A stretch of DNA of 64,000 nucleotides from JARRKU01 sp963675565. Lineage in GTDB: Bacteria; Desulfobacterota; Desulfobacteria; Desulfobacterales; Desulfosarcinaceae. Below are positions 46,186 to 54,105 of the stretch, one piece after another (positions within the stretch are counted from its first letter, which is position 1; every line of letters starts with the position of its first letter). The stretch lies in the NCBI GenBank assembly GCA_963675565.2, contig CAXXYD010000002.1:868001-932000 (forward strand), given 5' to 3'. Both the position numbers and the translations under genes were made by a program. Below the pieces are notes generated by a model that was not told the DNA's origin, ran no database searches, and saw only the letters and a program-made list of their open reading frames with translations.

Positions 46186-47916
46186 GTGAACCTATCCGCA
46201 ACGCTCACAAACGCCAAACTCAAATGGGCCATATTCCGATCGGACGACCGCCTGACGGTGATCGCCCTGGCCGGGTTTGTGGGTGTTTGCAGTGGACTTG
46301 CGGCCGTTGCCCTGAACCGCGCCCTTCATTTCATGGGTACCGCCCTTCACGGGCTGTACCACCATTGGTGGGCCTTTCTGCTGCCGGCAGGCGGGGCTAT
46401 TCTCTCGGCTTTTTTTTTGAACACATTGCTCAAAGAACGCGCCGGCCATGGCGTGCCGGAAGTGGTTTATGCCGTTTCGCGCTATGGCGGCTTGCTGCGT
46501 TTTCGCTCCAGCTACTCGAGACTGGTATCCAGTTGCCTGACTATCGGCAGCGGCGGTTCGGCCGGCCCCGAGGCACCGGTGGTCATGAGCGGCGCAGCCC
46601 TGGGATCCAACATCGCCAAGTATTTTGCGCTGAAAGAGCGTCAGCGCATTACGCTGGTGGGGTGCGGCGCCGCCGGGGCCATTGGGGCTATATTCAACGC
46701 GCCCATTGCCGGTTTGGTGTTCACCCTGGAAGTCATTCTCGGGGAATGGCGCACCCATAATATTATCCCCATCGCCATTGCCGCGGTCACCGGCACCGAA
46801 TTGAGCCGGCTGCTGCAGGGAAACCAGATCCCCTTCCAGCATCAGCAATTCAGCATCGGCTTGATCGATATCGGTGCCAGTTTTGGCGTGGTGGCACTGG
46901 CCACCATTGTATCTGTTTCCCTCGGCCGTTTGCTCAAAGCGATGAATGGTGTCGCCTCCAAAAGCCGCCTGCCCCAGTGGGTGCGACCCGGTGTCGGCGG
47001 GGCGGCGGTTGGCATCATCGGCATTTTCCTGCCCCTGGTTCTGGGTGAAGGTTATCTTTCCGTGCAGGATATGATCCAGAGCAGTTTCACACCGGGCTTG
47101 TCCCTGGTGGCCTTTGCCGTAGTGGCCAAAATGCTGGCCACCGCCCTGACCCTCGGTTGGGGCGGATCCGGAGGCATCTTCGCCCCCAGCCTGATGATCG
47201 GGAGTCTGTCGGGGCTGGTTTATTACCGCTTCATTGACTGGCTGCTGCCCACGGCCGCATTGGCCGGTGAAGGCTGCTTTGCCCTGCTGGGCATGGCCGG
47301 TTTGATCAGCGGTATGCTGCAGGCGCCCCTGACAGCCATTTTTCTGATCGTCGAAATTACCGGCAGCTACGAAGTCATTCTTCCTTTAATCATTGTTTCC
47401 GCATTGACCTCAACCTTCTGCTACTATATTGAGCCGACATCTTTTTACCTCAGAGACCTCATTGAAAAAGGGCAGTATATGCTTCCCGGAACGGACGCCC
47501 GTGTCCTGTCCGACCTGACGGTCCGTGAACTGGTTGAAACCGACTACCTGTCGGTGCCCAATGATATGCTGCTTAAAGAATTTATCGATGTGATCAAACA
47601 CTCCCATCGCTATCTTTTTCCGGTACAGGACCGCGATACATCCAAATATGTGGGCATGATCTTTATCGACCGAATCCGGCCCTATCTCTTTGATCCGCAC
47701 ATGCACGCGGTTTTAATGACCGAGCAGGTCATGGACCGCGCAGTGCCTGCAGTTAAACCGGACGACGAACTGGCCGATGTTCTCAATCTCATGGAACGCA
47801 GCCGGCTCAGCAGCCTGCCGGTCGTTGAAAGCAACCGTTTTGTGGGCATGCTCTCCAAATCGGTGCTGCTGGATCACTATCGCAAGGAGCTCATCGTCCA
47901 GACCGGAACGGGGTGA
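46186..47916 (+). CDS. CLC-family anion channel/antiporter with C-terminal CBS pair
   Basis: A 576-aa membrane protein from a GTG with AGGGG upstream. CLC signatures: 'GHGVPEVVYAV' (GxxPE region), 'GSGGSAGPEAPVVMSGAALGS', which aligns to the gating motif GREGP with the glutamate kept (GPEAP), and 'GWGGSGGIFAPSLMIG' (GxFxP). The gating glutamate suggests H+-coupled exchange is possible. The C-terminal 140 residues hold two CBS motifs ('LSDLTVRELVETDYLSVPNDMLLKEF', 'LNLMERSRLSSLPVVESNRFVGML'), which could bind ATP. It lies between HTH-EIIA and a stress protein. Confidence 0.92.
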   Translation: MNLSATLTNAKLKWAIFRSDDRLTVIALAGFVGVCSGLAAVALNRALHFMGTALHGLYHHWWAFLLPAGGAILSAFFLNTLLKERAGHGVPEVVYAVSRYGGLLRFRSSYSRLVSSCLTIGSGGSAGPEAPVVMSGAALGSNIAKYFALKERQRITLVGCGAAGAIGAIFNAPIAGLVFTLEVILGEWRTHNIIPIAIAAVTGTELSRLLQGNQIPFQHQQFSIGLIDIGASFGVVALATIVSVSLGRLLKAMNGVASKSRLPQWVRPGVGGAAVGIIGIFLPLVLGEGYLSVQDMIQSSFTPGLSLVAFAVVAKMLATALTLGWGGSGGIFAPSLMIGSLSGLVYYRFIDWLLPTAALAGEGCFALLGMAGLISGMLQAPLTAIFLIVEITGSYEVILPLIIVSALTSTFCYYIEPTSFYLRDLIEKGQYMLPGTDARVLSDLTVRELVETDYLSVPNDMLLKEFIDVIKHSHRYLFPVQDRDTSKYVGMIFIDRIRPYLFDPHMHAVLMTEQVMDRAVPAVKPDDELADVLNLMERSRLSSLPVVESNRFVGMLSKSVLLDHYRKELIVQTGTG

Positions 47917-47948
47917 AACGCCATATTGTCATTCGAAAGGAGTCATCC

Positions 47949-48779
47949 ATGGAAGAACGTTTGCTGCATGTATTCAGGAACACCCCCTTGGGCAGGGAAA
48001 CCCTGCTCCAGAGCCTCTATTTTTGCAATACCCTGGCAGCCAATCTGCATATTTATGTACCCAAAGCCACTCAATTTTTGATGTATTTTGACCATGATGC
48101 CGTCCAGGTGGATCTGGATGGCTCCTATCTGATGTCACCCGCCACAGCGGTCGCGCATGTCGAAGCCCTGGCGGAACAAAATCATATCAAACCCACTTTT
48201 CTGACACCAAAAAACTATACCGCATCCCAGCTTCCCGATATTCCGACCAATTTCAACTATATGTGCTGTCCACGCAGTATCAGTGACCTCTCCTCCAAAA
48301 TCGGCCTGGGCTACATAGGACCCAAAGTTCGGCGCATCGTCAAATCGTCCACCTTCCCGGTGCTGATCACCAGTCCGTCCTTCAAAAAATGGAAAAGCAT
48401 CTGCGTATTCTACGGCGGCTCCAATAACGCCAACAAAGCCCTGAGTTGGGGAATCTCCCTGAGCATCAAATCCGGCTATCCCCTGGACATGTTCACTTAT
48501 ACCGACGGACGCAACGAAGGCTATTTCGATGAACAGATCAAAGCGGCCGAGATGACGGAAAAAGTCAAGCGGCACGTGCGCAACTGGCACAAAATATCAG
48601 AGGGAAAATTTGAAGAAAGCCTGTATACGGTGGACGACGATGCCCTGCTGGTGGTCGGCGCATACGGCCACGGTCTGATCAAGGATTTCCTGTTCGGCAG
48701 CAAAATGGAAACCATTCAATCCTGGATGCCCAACAACACTATGCTGGTGGGCCCCAACTGCACCTACCGAGGGGCTTAG
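47949..48779 (+). CDS. universal-stress-protein-like protein
   Basis: A 276-aa protein from an ATG with AAAGGAG upstream. It looks like two linked USP-like halves: an N-terminal region ('MEERLLHVFRNTPLGRETLLQSLYFCNTLAANLHIYVPK' in pieces) and a clearer C-terminal half ending 'DDDALLVVGAYGHGLIKDFLFGSKMETIQSW' with the 'GxGH..L...FGS' phosphate-binding signature of ATP-binding USPs. No signal peptide. It follows the CLC gene by 32 nt and likely belongs to its operon. Confidence 0.83.
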   Translation: MEERLLHVFRNTPLGRETLLQSLYFCNTLAANLHIYVPKATQFLMYFDHDAVQVDLDGSYLMSPATAVAHVEALAEQNHIKPTFLTPKNYTASQLPDIPTNFNYMCCPRSISDLSSKIGLGYIGPKVRRIVKSSTFPVLITSPSFKKWKSICVFYGGSNNANKALSWGISLSIKSGYPLDMFTYTDGRNEGYFDEQIKAAEMTEKVKRHVRNWHKISEGKFEESLYTVDDDALLVVGAYGHGLIKDFLFGSKMETIQSWMPNNTMLVGPNCTYRGA

Positions 48780-48780
48780 C

Positions 48781-48797
48781 AATAACTAGGGACGGGG
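48781..48797 (+). repeat. short dispersed repeat, copy 2
   Basis: AATAACTAGGGACGGGG, one mismatch from 20771-20787, starts 1 nt after the stop of the stress-protein gene. Confidence 0.5.
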
Positions 48798-48803
48798 ATG
48801 ATT

Positions 48804-49547
48804 TTATTTAAAAAAATTCAAAAAAGCATGCAGGTTGGTCAGCGGATGCGGCGGACAACCTGGAATGAAAAGATCCACGGGCAGTAACCGCTCCAATCCA
48901 TCCGTGATCTCGGGGCTGCCATGAAAAGGCCCGCCGCTAATGCTGCAACTGCCCACGGCGATTACCACCTTGGGTGCCGGCAAGGCCTCGTAAGTTTGCA
49001 GCAAGGCGGTCTTCATATTGCGGGAAATCGGCCCGGTCACCACCACGCCATCGGCGTGGCGCGGCGACGCCACAAAATTGATACCGAATCGTGCAAGGTC
49101 GAAAAACGGCGTCGCCAAAACGTTCAAATCGGCTTCGCAGGCATTGCAGCCGGCAGCAGAGACCTGGCGCAGCTGGAGAGAACGCCCGAAAAGCTTTTTG
49201 AAGTGCTGCTTGGCATGATCGGCCAGCCCGGGAAGTGATCCAGCGGTGACCAGATGCTCCCGGGCAGCCGTTGAAATTTCAAAATTGCGGGTGAATGAAA
49301 CAAATTCACCCTCCGAAAGACGCTCACAATGGCCGCAGAACACGCATCGGCCCATGTCGATACGTCTGGCCTGGCCGTCAATGGCATCCTGGGGACAGGC
49401 GGCAGCACACCGGGCCGCCATTTCATCCGTGGCGCTTTGAGAAACCACAGGCAGCCCGCGATAATCCCCGGGCAGCTCGATGGGGGTTTTGGGATAGGTG
49501 CTGGTACGGTACCCCTGTTCATATCGATTCTTCAGCGTATTGAGCAT
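48804..49547 (-). CDS. Ehr complex small subunit, HyfI/NuoB-like with fused ferredoxin-like segment
   Basis: A 247-aa cytoplasmic subunit. The C-terminal half is the hydrogenase-small-subunit/NuoB fold with four proximal cluster cysteines: 'GCNACEADL', 'VGSCSISGG' and 'PGCPPHP'. The N-terminal third has 'CAAACPQDAI' and 'CVFCGHC', enough for one [4Fe-4S] cluster, with the usual second CP partner missing ('CERLSEGEF'). This looks like a shortened HyfH-type ferredoxin joined to HyfI. It passes electrons between the fused cluster, the proximal cluster and the large-subunit site. Last gene of the complex operon, 32 nt after the large subunit. Confidence 0.9.
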   Translation of the reverse strand: MLNTLKNRYEQGYRTSTYPKTPIELPGDYRGLPVVSQSATDEMAARCAAACPQDAIDGQARRIDMGRCVFCGHCERLSEGEFVSFTRNFEISTAAREHLVTAGSLPGLADHAKQHFKKLFGRSLQLRQVSAAGCNACEADLNVLATPFFDLARFGINFVASPRHADGVVVTGPISRNMKTALLQTYEALPAPKVVIAVGSCSISGGPFHGSPEITDGLERLLPVDLFIPGCPPHPLTNLHAFLNFFK

Positions 49548-49579
49548 CTTGATTCCACTTCTTCGATTGGTCCCGGCCC

Positions 49580-51091
49580 TTACAAATCAAACCCGCAATA
49601 GGACAGGTTATAGCTCTTGTTGTTCAAAGGAAAGTCGGATATCCCCGTATCCCGCAGAGACATCGCCAAGCCGTTCCAGTTGTGAAAGGACGGGTCTTTG
49701 ATTTTGTAGCGCAGCATACCGCCTTTTTCATCGGTAAGCAGGCAGTGGGACACTTCGCCGCGCCAGCCTTCGTTGAGGGTAACCACCAAGCGGTCCGGCG
49801 GCAGGGTCATCTCTGCTTCACTTTGCACACAATGGGTTTCAACCGGCGACTTGAGCAGCCCTTGAATCATCTCTATGGATTGCAGGACCTCATCGGCCCG
49901 CATTCTGGCCCGGGCGTCTACATCACCGGTCATTCTGGCATGCTCGGGAATATCGAGCCGCGAGTAATGTTCTGTGGGAAAATCGCGCCGCGCATCGTAG
50001 GCAATGCCGCAGGCCCTGCCGGCGGGGCCCACCAGCCCCAACTTTTTCGCATCTGCGGGACTCACCGCACCGCACCCCTCGAAACGGGATCGCACGCTTG
50101 AGGTTGAAAAAAGCAGGTCGATGGTATGTGCCACCTGGGGCTGAAGTTCGGCGATCCGCCCGGTGAGAACCTTGCGGTCCTCATCGGTCACGGGAAACCG
50201 AACTCCGCCGGGCCGCACCAGTCCCTTGCCGAAACGGTTTCCGCATATCCACAGGCTCATATTCAGAAAGTCGCCCCGCATGCGGCCACAGTAATTGGCC
50301 GGCGGCAGGAAGGCCACATCCCCGCTCAACGCCCCCAGATCGCCCACATGGTTGGCAATGCGCTCCAGTTCCAGAGCAATCGTGCGAATGATCTTGGCCC
50401 CGGCATCCGGCCGGGTTCCGGTAACCGCCTCCACGGCCTGGGCCATGCAGAGGCTGTGGCCGATGACCGTGTCGCCGGCAATCCCCTCGACGATGATGGG
50501 CCACCGTTTGGGGGCGGCAGTAAGCAGGAGCTGCTCTATGCCACGGTGCTGGTACCCCAGCTGAATTTCCAGGTGCAGCACACGCTCGCCGATGCAATTG
50601 AACCGGAAATGGCCGGGCTCGATCACCCCGGCATGCACCGGGCCCACCGCCACCTCGTGGATCTCTTCGCCTTCAACACAATAGTAGTCGTAGCGTCCCG
50701 GAATATCTTCACTGTAATCGTTGCCGAACACGTCCGGCTGTCCCAGGTAATTGGGATGGTAACGCACCATCTTGAGCCAGGGATGCCCCTCGGGCCGCAG
50801 GCCGTATTGCTCGGCAATCTCCCGTTCAAACAAATGGAAGGGCTCACATTCGGCGGCCATGGAGACAAATGTTTCGGGCGCGTCACAGCCGGCCACCAGC
50901 AATTGATTGTTGCGCAGTACGGCCAGCAGCTTGAGCGATCCTTTTTCCGGGTAGGCGAAATACTGCACCACATTTCCGCCGCGGCCCACGATATCCATGG
51001 CCTGACGGCGAAAACCGTCAAATTCCAAATGGGGCACCCGGTCCCGGGCCACTGACTCGCCATTGCCGATCTTGAGAAAACCCGCTTGCAT
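49580..51091 (-). CDS. Ehr complex large subunit, HyfG/NuoCD-like without NiFe cysteines
   Basis: A 503-aa protein fusing a NuoC-like N-terminus ('EPFHLFEREIAEQYGLRPEGHPWL') and a NuoD/HycE-like body ('GYQHRGIEQLLL', 'ALELERIANHVGDLGALSGDVAF'). In true hydrogenases the motif is RVCGICxxxHS; here 'EGIAGDTVIGHSL' has alanine and threonine at the two cysteine positions. The C-terminal DPCxxCxxR is replaced by 'NLSYCGFDL'. Nickel-iron binding is therefore not expected, so the complex should not be called a hydrogenase. This is the feature of energy-converting hydrogenase-related (Ehr) complexes. Confidence 0.93.
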   Translation of the reverse strand: MQAGFLKIGNGESVARDRVPHLEFDGFRRQAMDIVGRGGNVVQYFAYPEKGSLKLLAVLRNNQLLVAGCDAPETFVSMAAECEPFHLFEREIAEQYGLRPEGHPWLKMVRYHPNYLGQPDVFGNDYSEDIPGRYDYYCVEGEEIHEVAVGPVHAGVIEPGHFRFNCIGERVLHLEIQLGYQHRGIEQLLLTAAPKRWPIIVEGIAGDTVIGHSLCMAQAVEAVTGTRPDAGAKIIRTIALELERIANHVGDLGALSGDVAFLPPANYCGRMRGDFLNMSLWICGNRFGKGLVRPGGVRFPVTDEDRKVLTGRIAELQPQVAHTIDLLFSTSSVRSRFEGCGAVSPADAKKLGLVGPAGRACGIAYDARRDFPTEHYSRLDIPEHARMTGDVDARARMRADEVLQSIEMIQGLLKSPVETHCVQSEAEMTLPPDRLVVTLNEGWRGEVSHCLLTDEKGGMLRYKIKDPSFHNWNGLAMSLRDTGISDFPLNNKSYNLSYCGFDL

Positions 51092-52513
51092 TTAAAGCCC
51101 CCCGCCCATGCTGTTTACAGCGTTCATAACGGTCTGGGAGACCGTTTCAGGCATCCAGAAACAGAGCACCACAGAGGTCAACAGCAATGCGTACTGGGGC
51201 CAGACCATGGTGGCTTTTTCCTCGAATTTGACGGCTGCAACGGCCTCACCGAAAGAAATTTTCATCATATGGTTGGCAAAACCGGCAAAAATCACACAGA
51301 TGCTCAGGGCAAAAATGCCGACACCCACAAAGTGCTGGGCGCGGAATGCGCCGAGGACAATGAAAAATTCCCCCAGGAAAATACCGAACGGCGGAAACCC
51401 TGAAATACCCGCAAATCCGCCGAAAAAGGCCACGAAGGTTTTAGGCATCAATCTGGCCAGTTTGCCGGTGCCCTTGATCAAACGGCTGGCATAGCCTATT
51501 AAAATATTGCCCGAAGAAAGAAAAAGGGAGGACTTGATCAGGCTGTGATGAATCAGGCAAAGCACGGCGCCGTAAGCGCCGATGCCGCCCACGCCGGTGC
51601 CGAAGGCGATAATGCCCATGTTCTCGATGCTGGAGTACGCCAGCAGGCGCTTGTACTCAGTTTGCTTGAGAATAAAGGCAGCCGCCGCCAGCATGGATGC
51701 CAGGCCGAAGAAAATAAGCACCGTGCCTGAAAAATCCCCCAATCCGGCCGCCTGCATTATTTTGTTGGTTTTAAAAATACCCAGGTAGGCACAGTTCAGC
51801 AAGACACCGGAGAGCAGTGCCGATGCCGGGCTGGGCGCCTCGCTGTGGGCATCGGGCAGCCAGGTATGCATGGGGGCCAGCCCCATTTTGGTGCCGTAAC
51901 CCACCAGGATAAAAACGAAGCCCGTTTTGAGCCAGAAGGGGTCCAACTCGCCGGCCACTTCCGTAAGACTGGAGAAAGAAACCGGCGCGAAAACACCGCC
52001 AACATCCATGGCCAGTGTAATCAGCACCGAGCCCAGAAGCGCCAATGCAATACCCACCGAACAGATCAGCACGTACTTCCAGGTGGCCTCCAGAGAGGCC
52101 GCCGACCGGTGGGTGTAGATCAGCGGCGCACTGGCCAGGGTGGTGGCCTCGATGGCAATCCACATCACCATGATGTGGTCGGAGAGGGTCACCATGGTCA
52201 TGGTGGCCAGAAAAAGCAGCATACAGCCGGTAAAAATCGGCTCGGAGTGAATTCTGGCGCCTTTAAGATAGGCTGTGGTGTAAATGGAGATCATGAAAAA
52301 AAGCAGGGAGATCACCAGCAGGGACAACAGTCCTTCCGGGGAAATACCGAAGTAGTCCGGAAATGCGGCAGCGGGGCGAAAGCACCAGACCAGAACGGAA
52401 ATCAGCAGGTGCACGGCGCCGGTGGATACCAGCAGGGGCCGGCCGGACCGACCGCGCAGAAAAAAAGCGACGGCCCCTGCAAGCAGCGGCGCGATGAAAA
52501 CGATTTCAACCAT
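51092..52513 (-). CDS. Ehr complex HyfF-like antiporter-type membrane subunit
   Basis: A 473-aa polytopic protein of the NuoN/MrpD type. 'IMVMWIAIEATTLASAPLIYTHRSAASLEATWKYVLICSVGIALALLG' is the conserved core (read in short blocks), 'GLAPMHTWLPDAHSEAPSPASALLSGV' carries the proton-channel histidine and lysine neighbourhood, and 'KRLLAYSSIENMGIIAFG' follows. It probably carries protons or sodium during catalysis. Its stop abuts the start of the large subunit gene. Confidence 0.92.
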   Translation of the reverse strand: MVEIVFIAPLLAGAVAFFLRGRSGRPLLVSTGAVHLLISVLVWCFRPAAAFPDYFGISPEGLLSLLVISLLFFMISIYTTAYLKGARIHSEPIFTGCMLLFLATMTMVTLSDHIMVMWIAIEATTLASAPLIYTHRSAASLEATWKYVLICSVGIALALLGSVLITLAMDVGGVFAPVSFSSLTEVAGELDPFWLKTGFVFILVGYGTKMGLAPMHTWLPDAHSEAPSPASALLSGVLLNCAYLGIFKTNKIMQAAGLGDFSGTVLIFFGLASMLAAAAFILKQTEYKRLLAYSSIENMGIIAFGTGVGGIGAYGAVLCLIHHSLIKSSLFLSSGNILIGYASRLIKGTGKLARLMPKTFVAFFGGFAGISGFPPFGIFLGEFFIVLGAFRAQHFVGVGIFALSICVIFAGFANHMMKISFGEAVAAVKFEEKATMVWPQYALLLTSVVLCFWMPETVSQTVMNAVNSMGGGL

Positions 52514-52528
52514 GGATACCCACCTATC

Positions 52529-53170
52529 CTATTCCTTTAAAGTTCTGAGCAGGGCCGTATCCACACCATCAAAGGCCTGTTTGATATTCTGCAGGATAAT
52601 GGCCATGATCATCACTCCGGCCAGCACGTCCAGCAAAATCCCGAACTCAACGATGTGATGGGTGCGCAGGGAAAGGCTGGTGCCCACCAGGTAGATACCG
52701 TTTTCCATCATGATATAGCCCAGCACCATGGCGATGGCGTTGCGCCGGGCCATGAGTATGAACATGCCCGCCACCAGCAAGGTGATGGCCGTAGGCAGCA
52801 GCAGGACATGACCGCTGGCATGGGGAAGATGGAATTTGGGGGCCACAGAAATGGCCGCCACGATGAGCACCAGACCGGCGAACAGGGAAGCGTGGAAGCC
52901 GACGATGGGCTCCACCTCCCGGCGGATGGCGATCTTTTTAATGGCCAGGTAAATGCACAGCGGAATGCCGATCCCCCGAATCAGCAGGGTGACAATGGTA
53001 AACGCCGTGCCGCCTGCGGACATGCTGTGCCCCATGAAAAAAGGCACCACCGATACCACCACGCCTTGAAAGGCAATCACCTTGATCAAAGCGGGCAGAC
53101 GGCTGGAGCCGAAGGAGAACAAGACGGAAAGCAGCACCAGCGCCAATATCGTATCGACCGTTTGAATCAT
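52529..53170 (-). CDS. Ehr complex HyfE-like membrane subunit
   Basis: A 213-aa hydrophobic protein with 6-7 membrane segments. The second half ('MARRNAIAMVLGYIMMENGIYLVGTSL', 'FGILLDVLAGVMIMAIILQNI') is NuoK-like, matching HyfE. It overlaps the HyfC-like gene by 4 nt and precedes the HyfF-like gene by 15 nt. Confidence 0.9.
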   Translation of the reverse strand: MIQTVDTILALVLLSVLFSFGSSRLPALIKVIAFQGVVVSVVPFFMGHSMSAGGTAFTIVTLLIRGIGIPLCIYLAIKKIAIRREVEPIVGFHASLFAGLVLIVAAISVAPKFHLPHASGHVLLLPTAITLLVAGMFILMARRNAIAMVLGYIMMENGIYLVGTSLSLRTHHIVEFGILLDVLAGVMIMAIILQNIKQAFDGVDTALLRTLKE

Positions 53171-54087
53171 TTGACAAACTCCAGGGTTATGACAGTTGCG
53201 AAAAATGCCAGGGCAAAGGACGTCAATACAAACTTGGGGACCTTGTCCATCCGGTAGCGGGCCATCACCGATTCGGTCACCCCGATGGCCGTATAGACCA
53301 GCGTCATGATGCTGAAAAAAACAAAAGCGTCCACCATCGGATGCCTAAAGGGGACCGGAGCAATCAGGCGGGTGACCAGCGCAGAGTAGAAAAAAAGTTT
53401 GAAAAAGGATCCCAGCTCGATAAAGGCGAAATCCGGGCCGCTGTGATCCAGTACCATGACTTCGTGGATCATCGTCAATTCCAGATGCGTGGCCGGGTCG
53501 TCCACCGGTACCCGCGAATTTTCGGCCAGCAGCACGATGAACAGGGCGATCACCACGAACAGCATGGGCACACCGGCCATGTGCCAGAGGCCCAGGGGTT
53601 GTGCCCCGGAAAAGAAGGCCGCCAGGTTCAACTCCCCGCTGAGGGTGTAGAACAGGATCAGCGTCATGAAGAGGGTGGCCTCGCAAATGATGGGGAAATA
53701 AGCCTCACGGGCTGCACCCATGCCTTCAAAGGGCGAGGCCGTATCCATGGCCGCGGCAATGGTGAAAAAACGTCCCAGCCCCAGCAGGTAGAGCAGGAAT
53801 ATCACATCGCCGTCGAAGGAAAACAGGGGGGCCTGTCCTGCAATGGGCAAAAACATAAGCACCATGGCAGTCGCACTGAACGAGATGACGGGACCCAGTT
53901 TAAAAATCACTGTGGTGCTGGTGCTGTAAACCGACCCCTTTTTGAGCAGTTTGATCAGGGTGTAGTAATGGATCAGCAGCGGTGATCCCTTTCTGCCGCC
54001 AAAAAACGCTTTGACCTTGAGAATCAGGGCAGCATAAATGGGGGCCAGCAGCATGGCCAGAATCAAAAAAATAAAGGACTTCATCAT
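53167..54087 (-). CDS. Ehr complex HyfC/NuoH-like membrane subunit
   Basis: About 306 aa from the ATG at 54087, which has AAAGGG 8 nt upstream (GTG at 54096 also possible). NuoH/HyfC landmarks: 'GRKGSPLLIHYYTLIKLLKKGSVYS', 'ASPFEGMGAAREAYFPIICEA' and 'ENSRVPVDDPATHLELTMIHEVMVLDHSGPD' in conserved short blocks. It links the membrane arm to the electron-transfer module, near the quinone-like cavity of complex I. Confidence 0.92.
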   Translation of the reverse strand: MMKSFIFLILAMLLAPIYAALILKVKAFFGGRKGSPLLIHYYTLIKLLKKGSVYSTSTTVIFKLGPVISFSATAMVLMFLPIAGQAPLFSFDGDVIFLLYLLGLGRFFTIAAAMDTASPFEGMGAAREAYFPIICEATLFMTLILFYTLSGELNLAAFFSGAQPLGLWHMAGVPMLFVVIALFIVLLAENSRVPVDDPATHLELTMIHEVMVLDHSGPDFAFIELGSFFKLFFYSALVTRLIAPVPFRHPMVDAFVFFSIMTLVYTAIGVTESVMARYRMDKVPKFVLTSFALAFFATVITLEFVK

Positions 54088-54105
54088 ACGCAACACCCTT
54101 TCGCA

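Noticed and set aside
46561..46620. CLC protein lacking the gating glutamate
   Set aside because: First alignment suggested loss, but 'GSAGPEAP' aligns with GSAGREGP and keeps the glutamate, so a plain CLC call stands.
49580..51091. NiFe hydrogenase large subunit
   Set aside because: Both nickel-binding CxxC motifs are missing, so it was described as an Ehr-type subunit instead.
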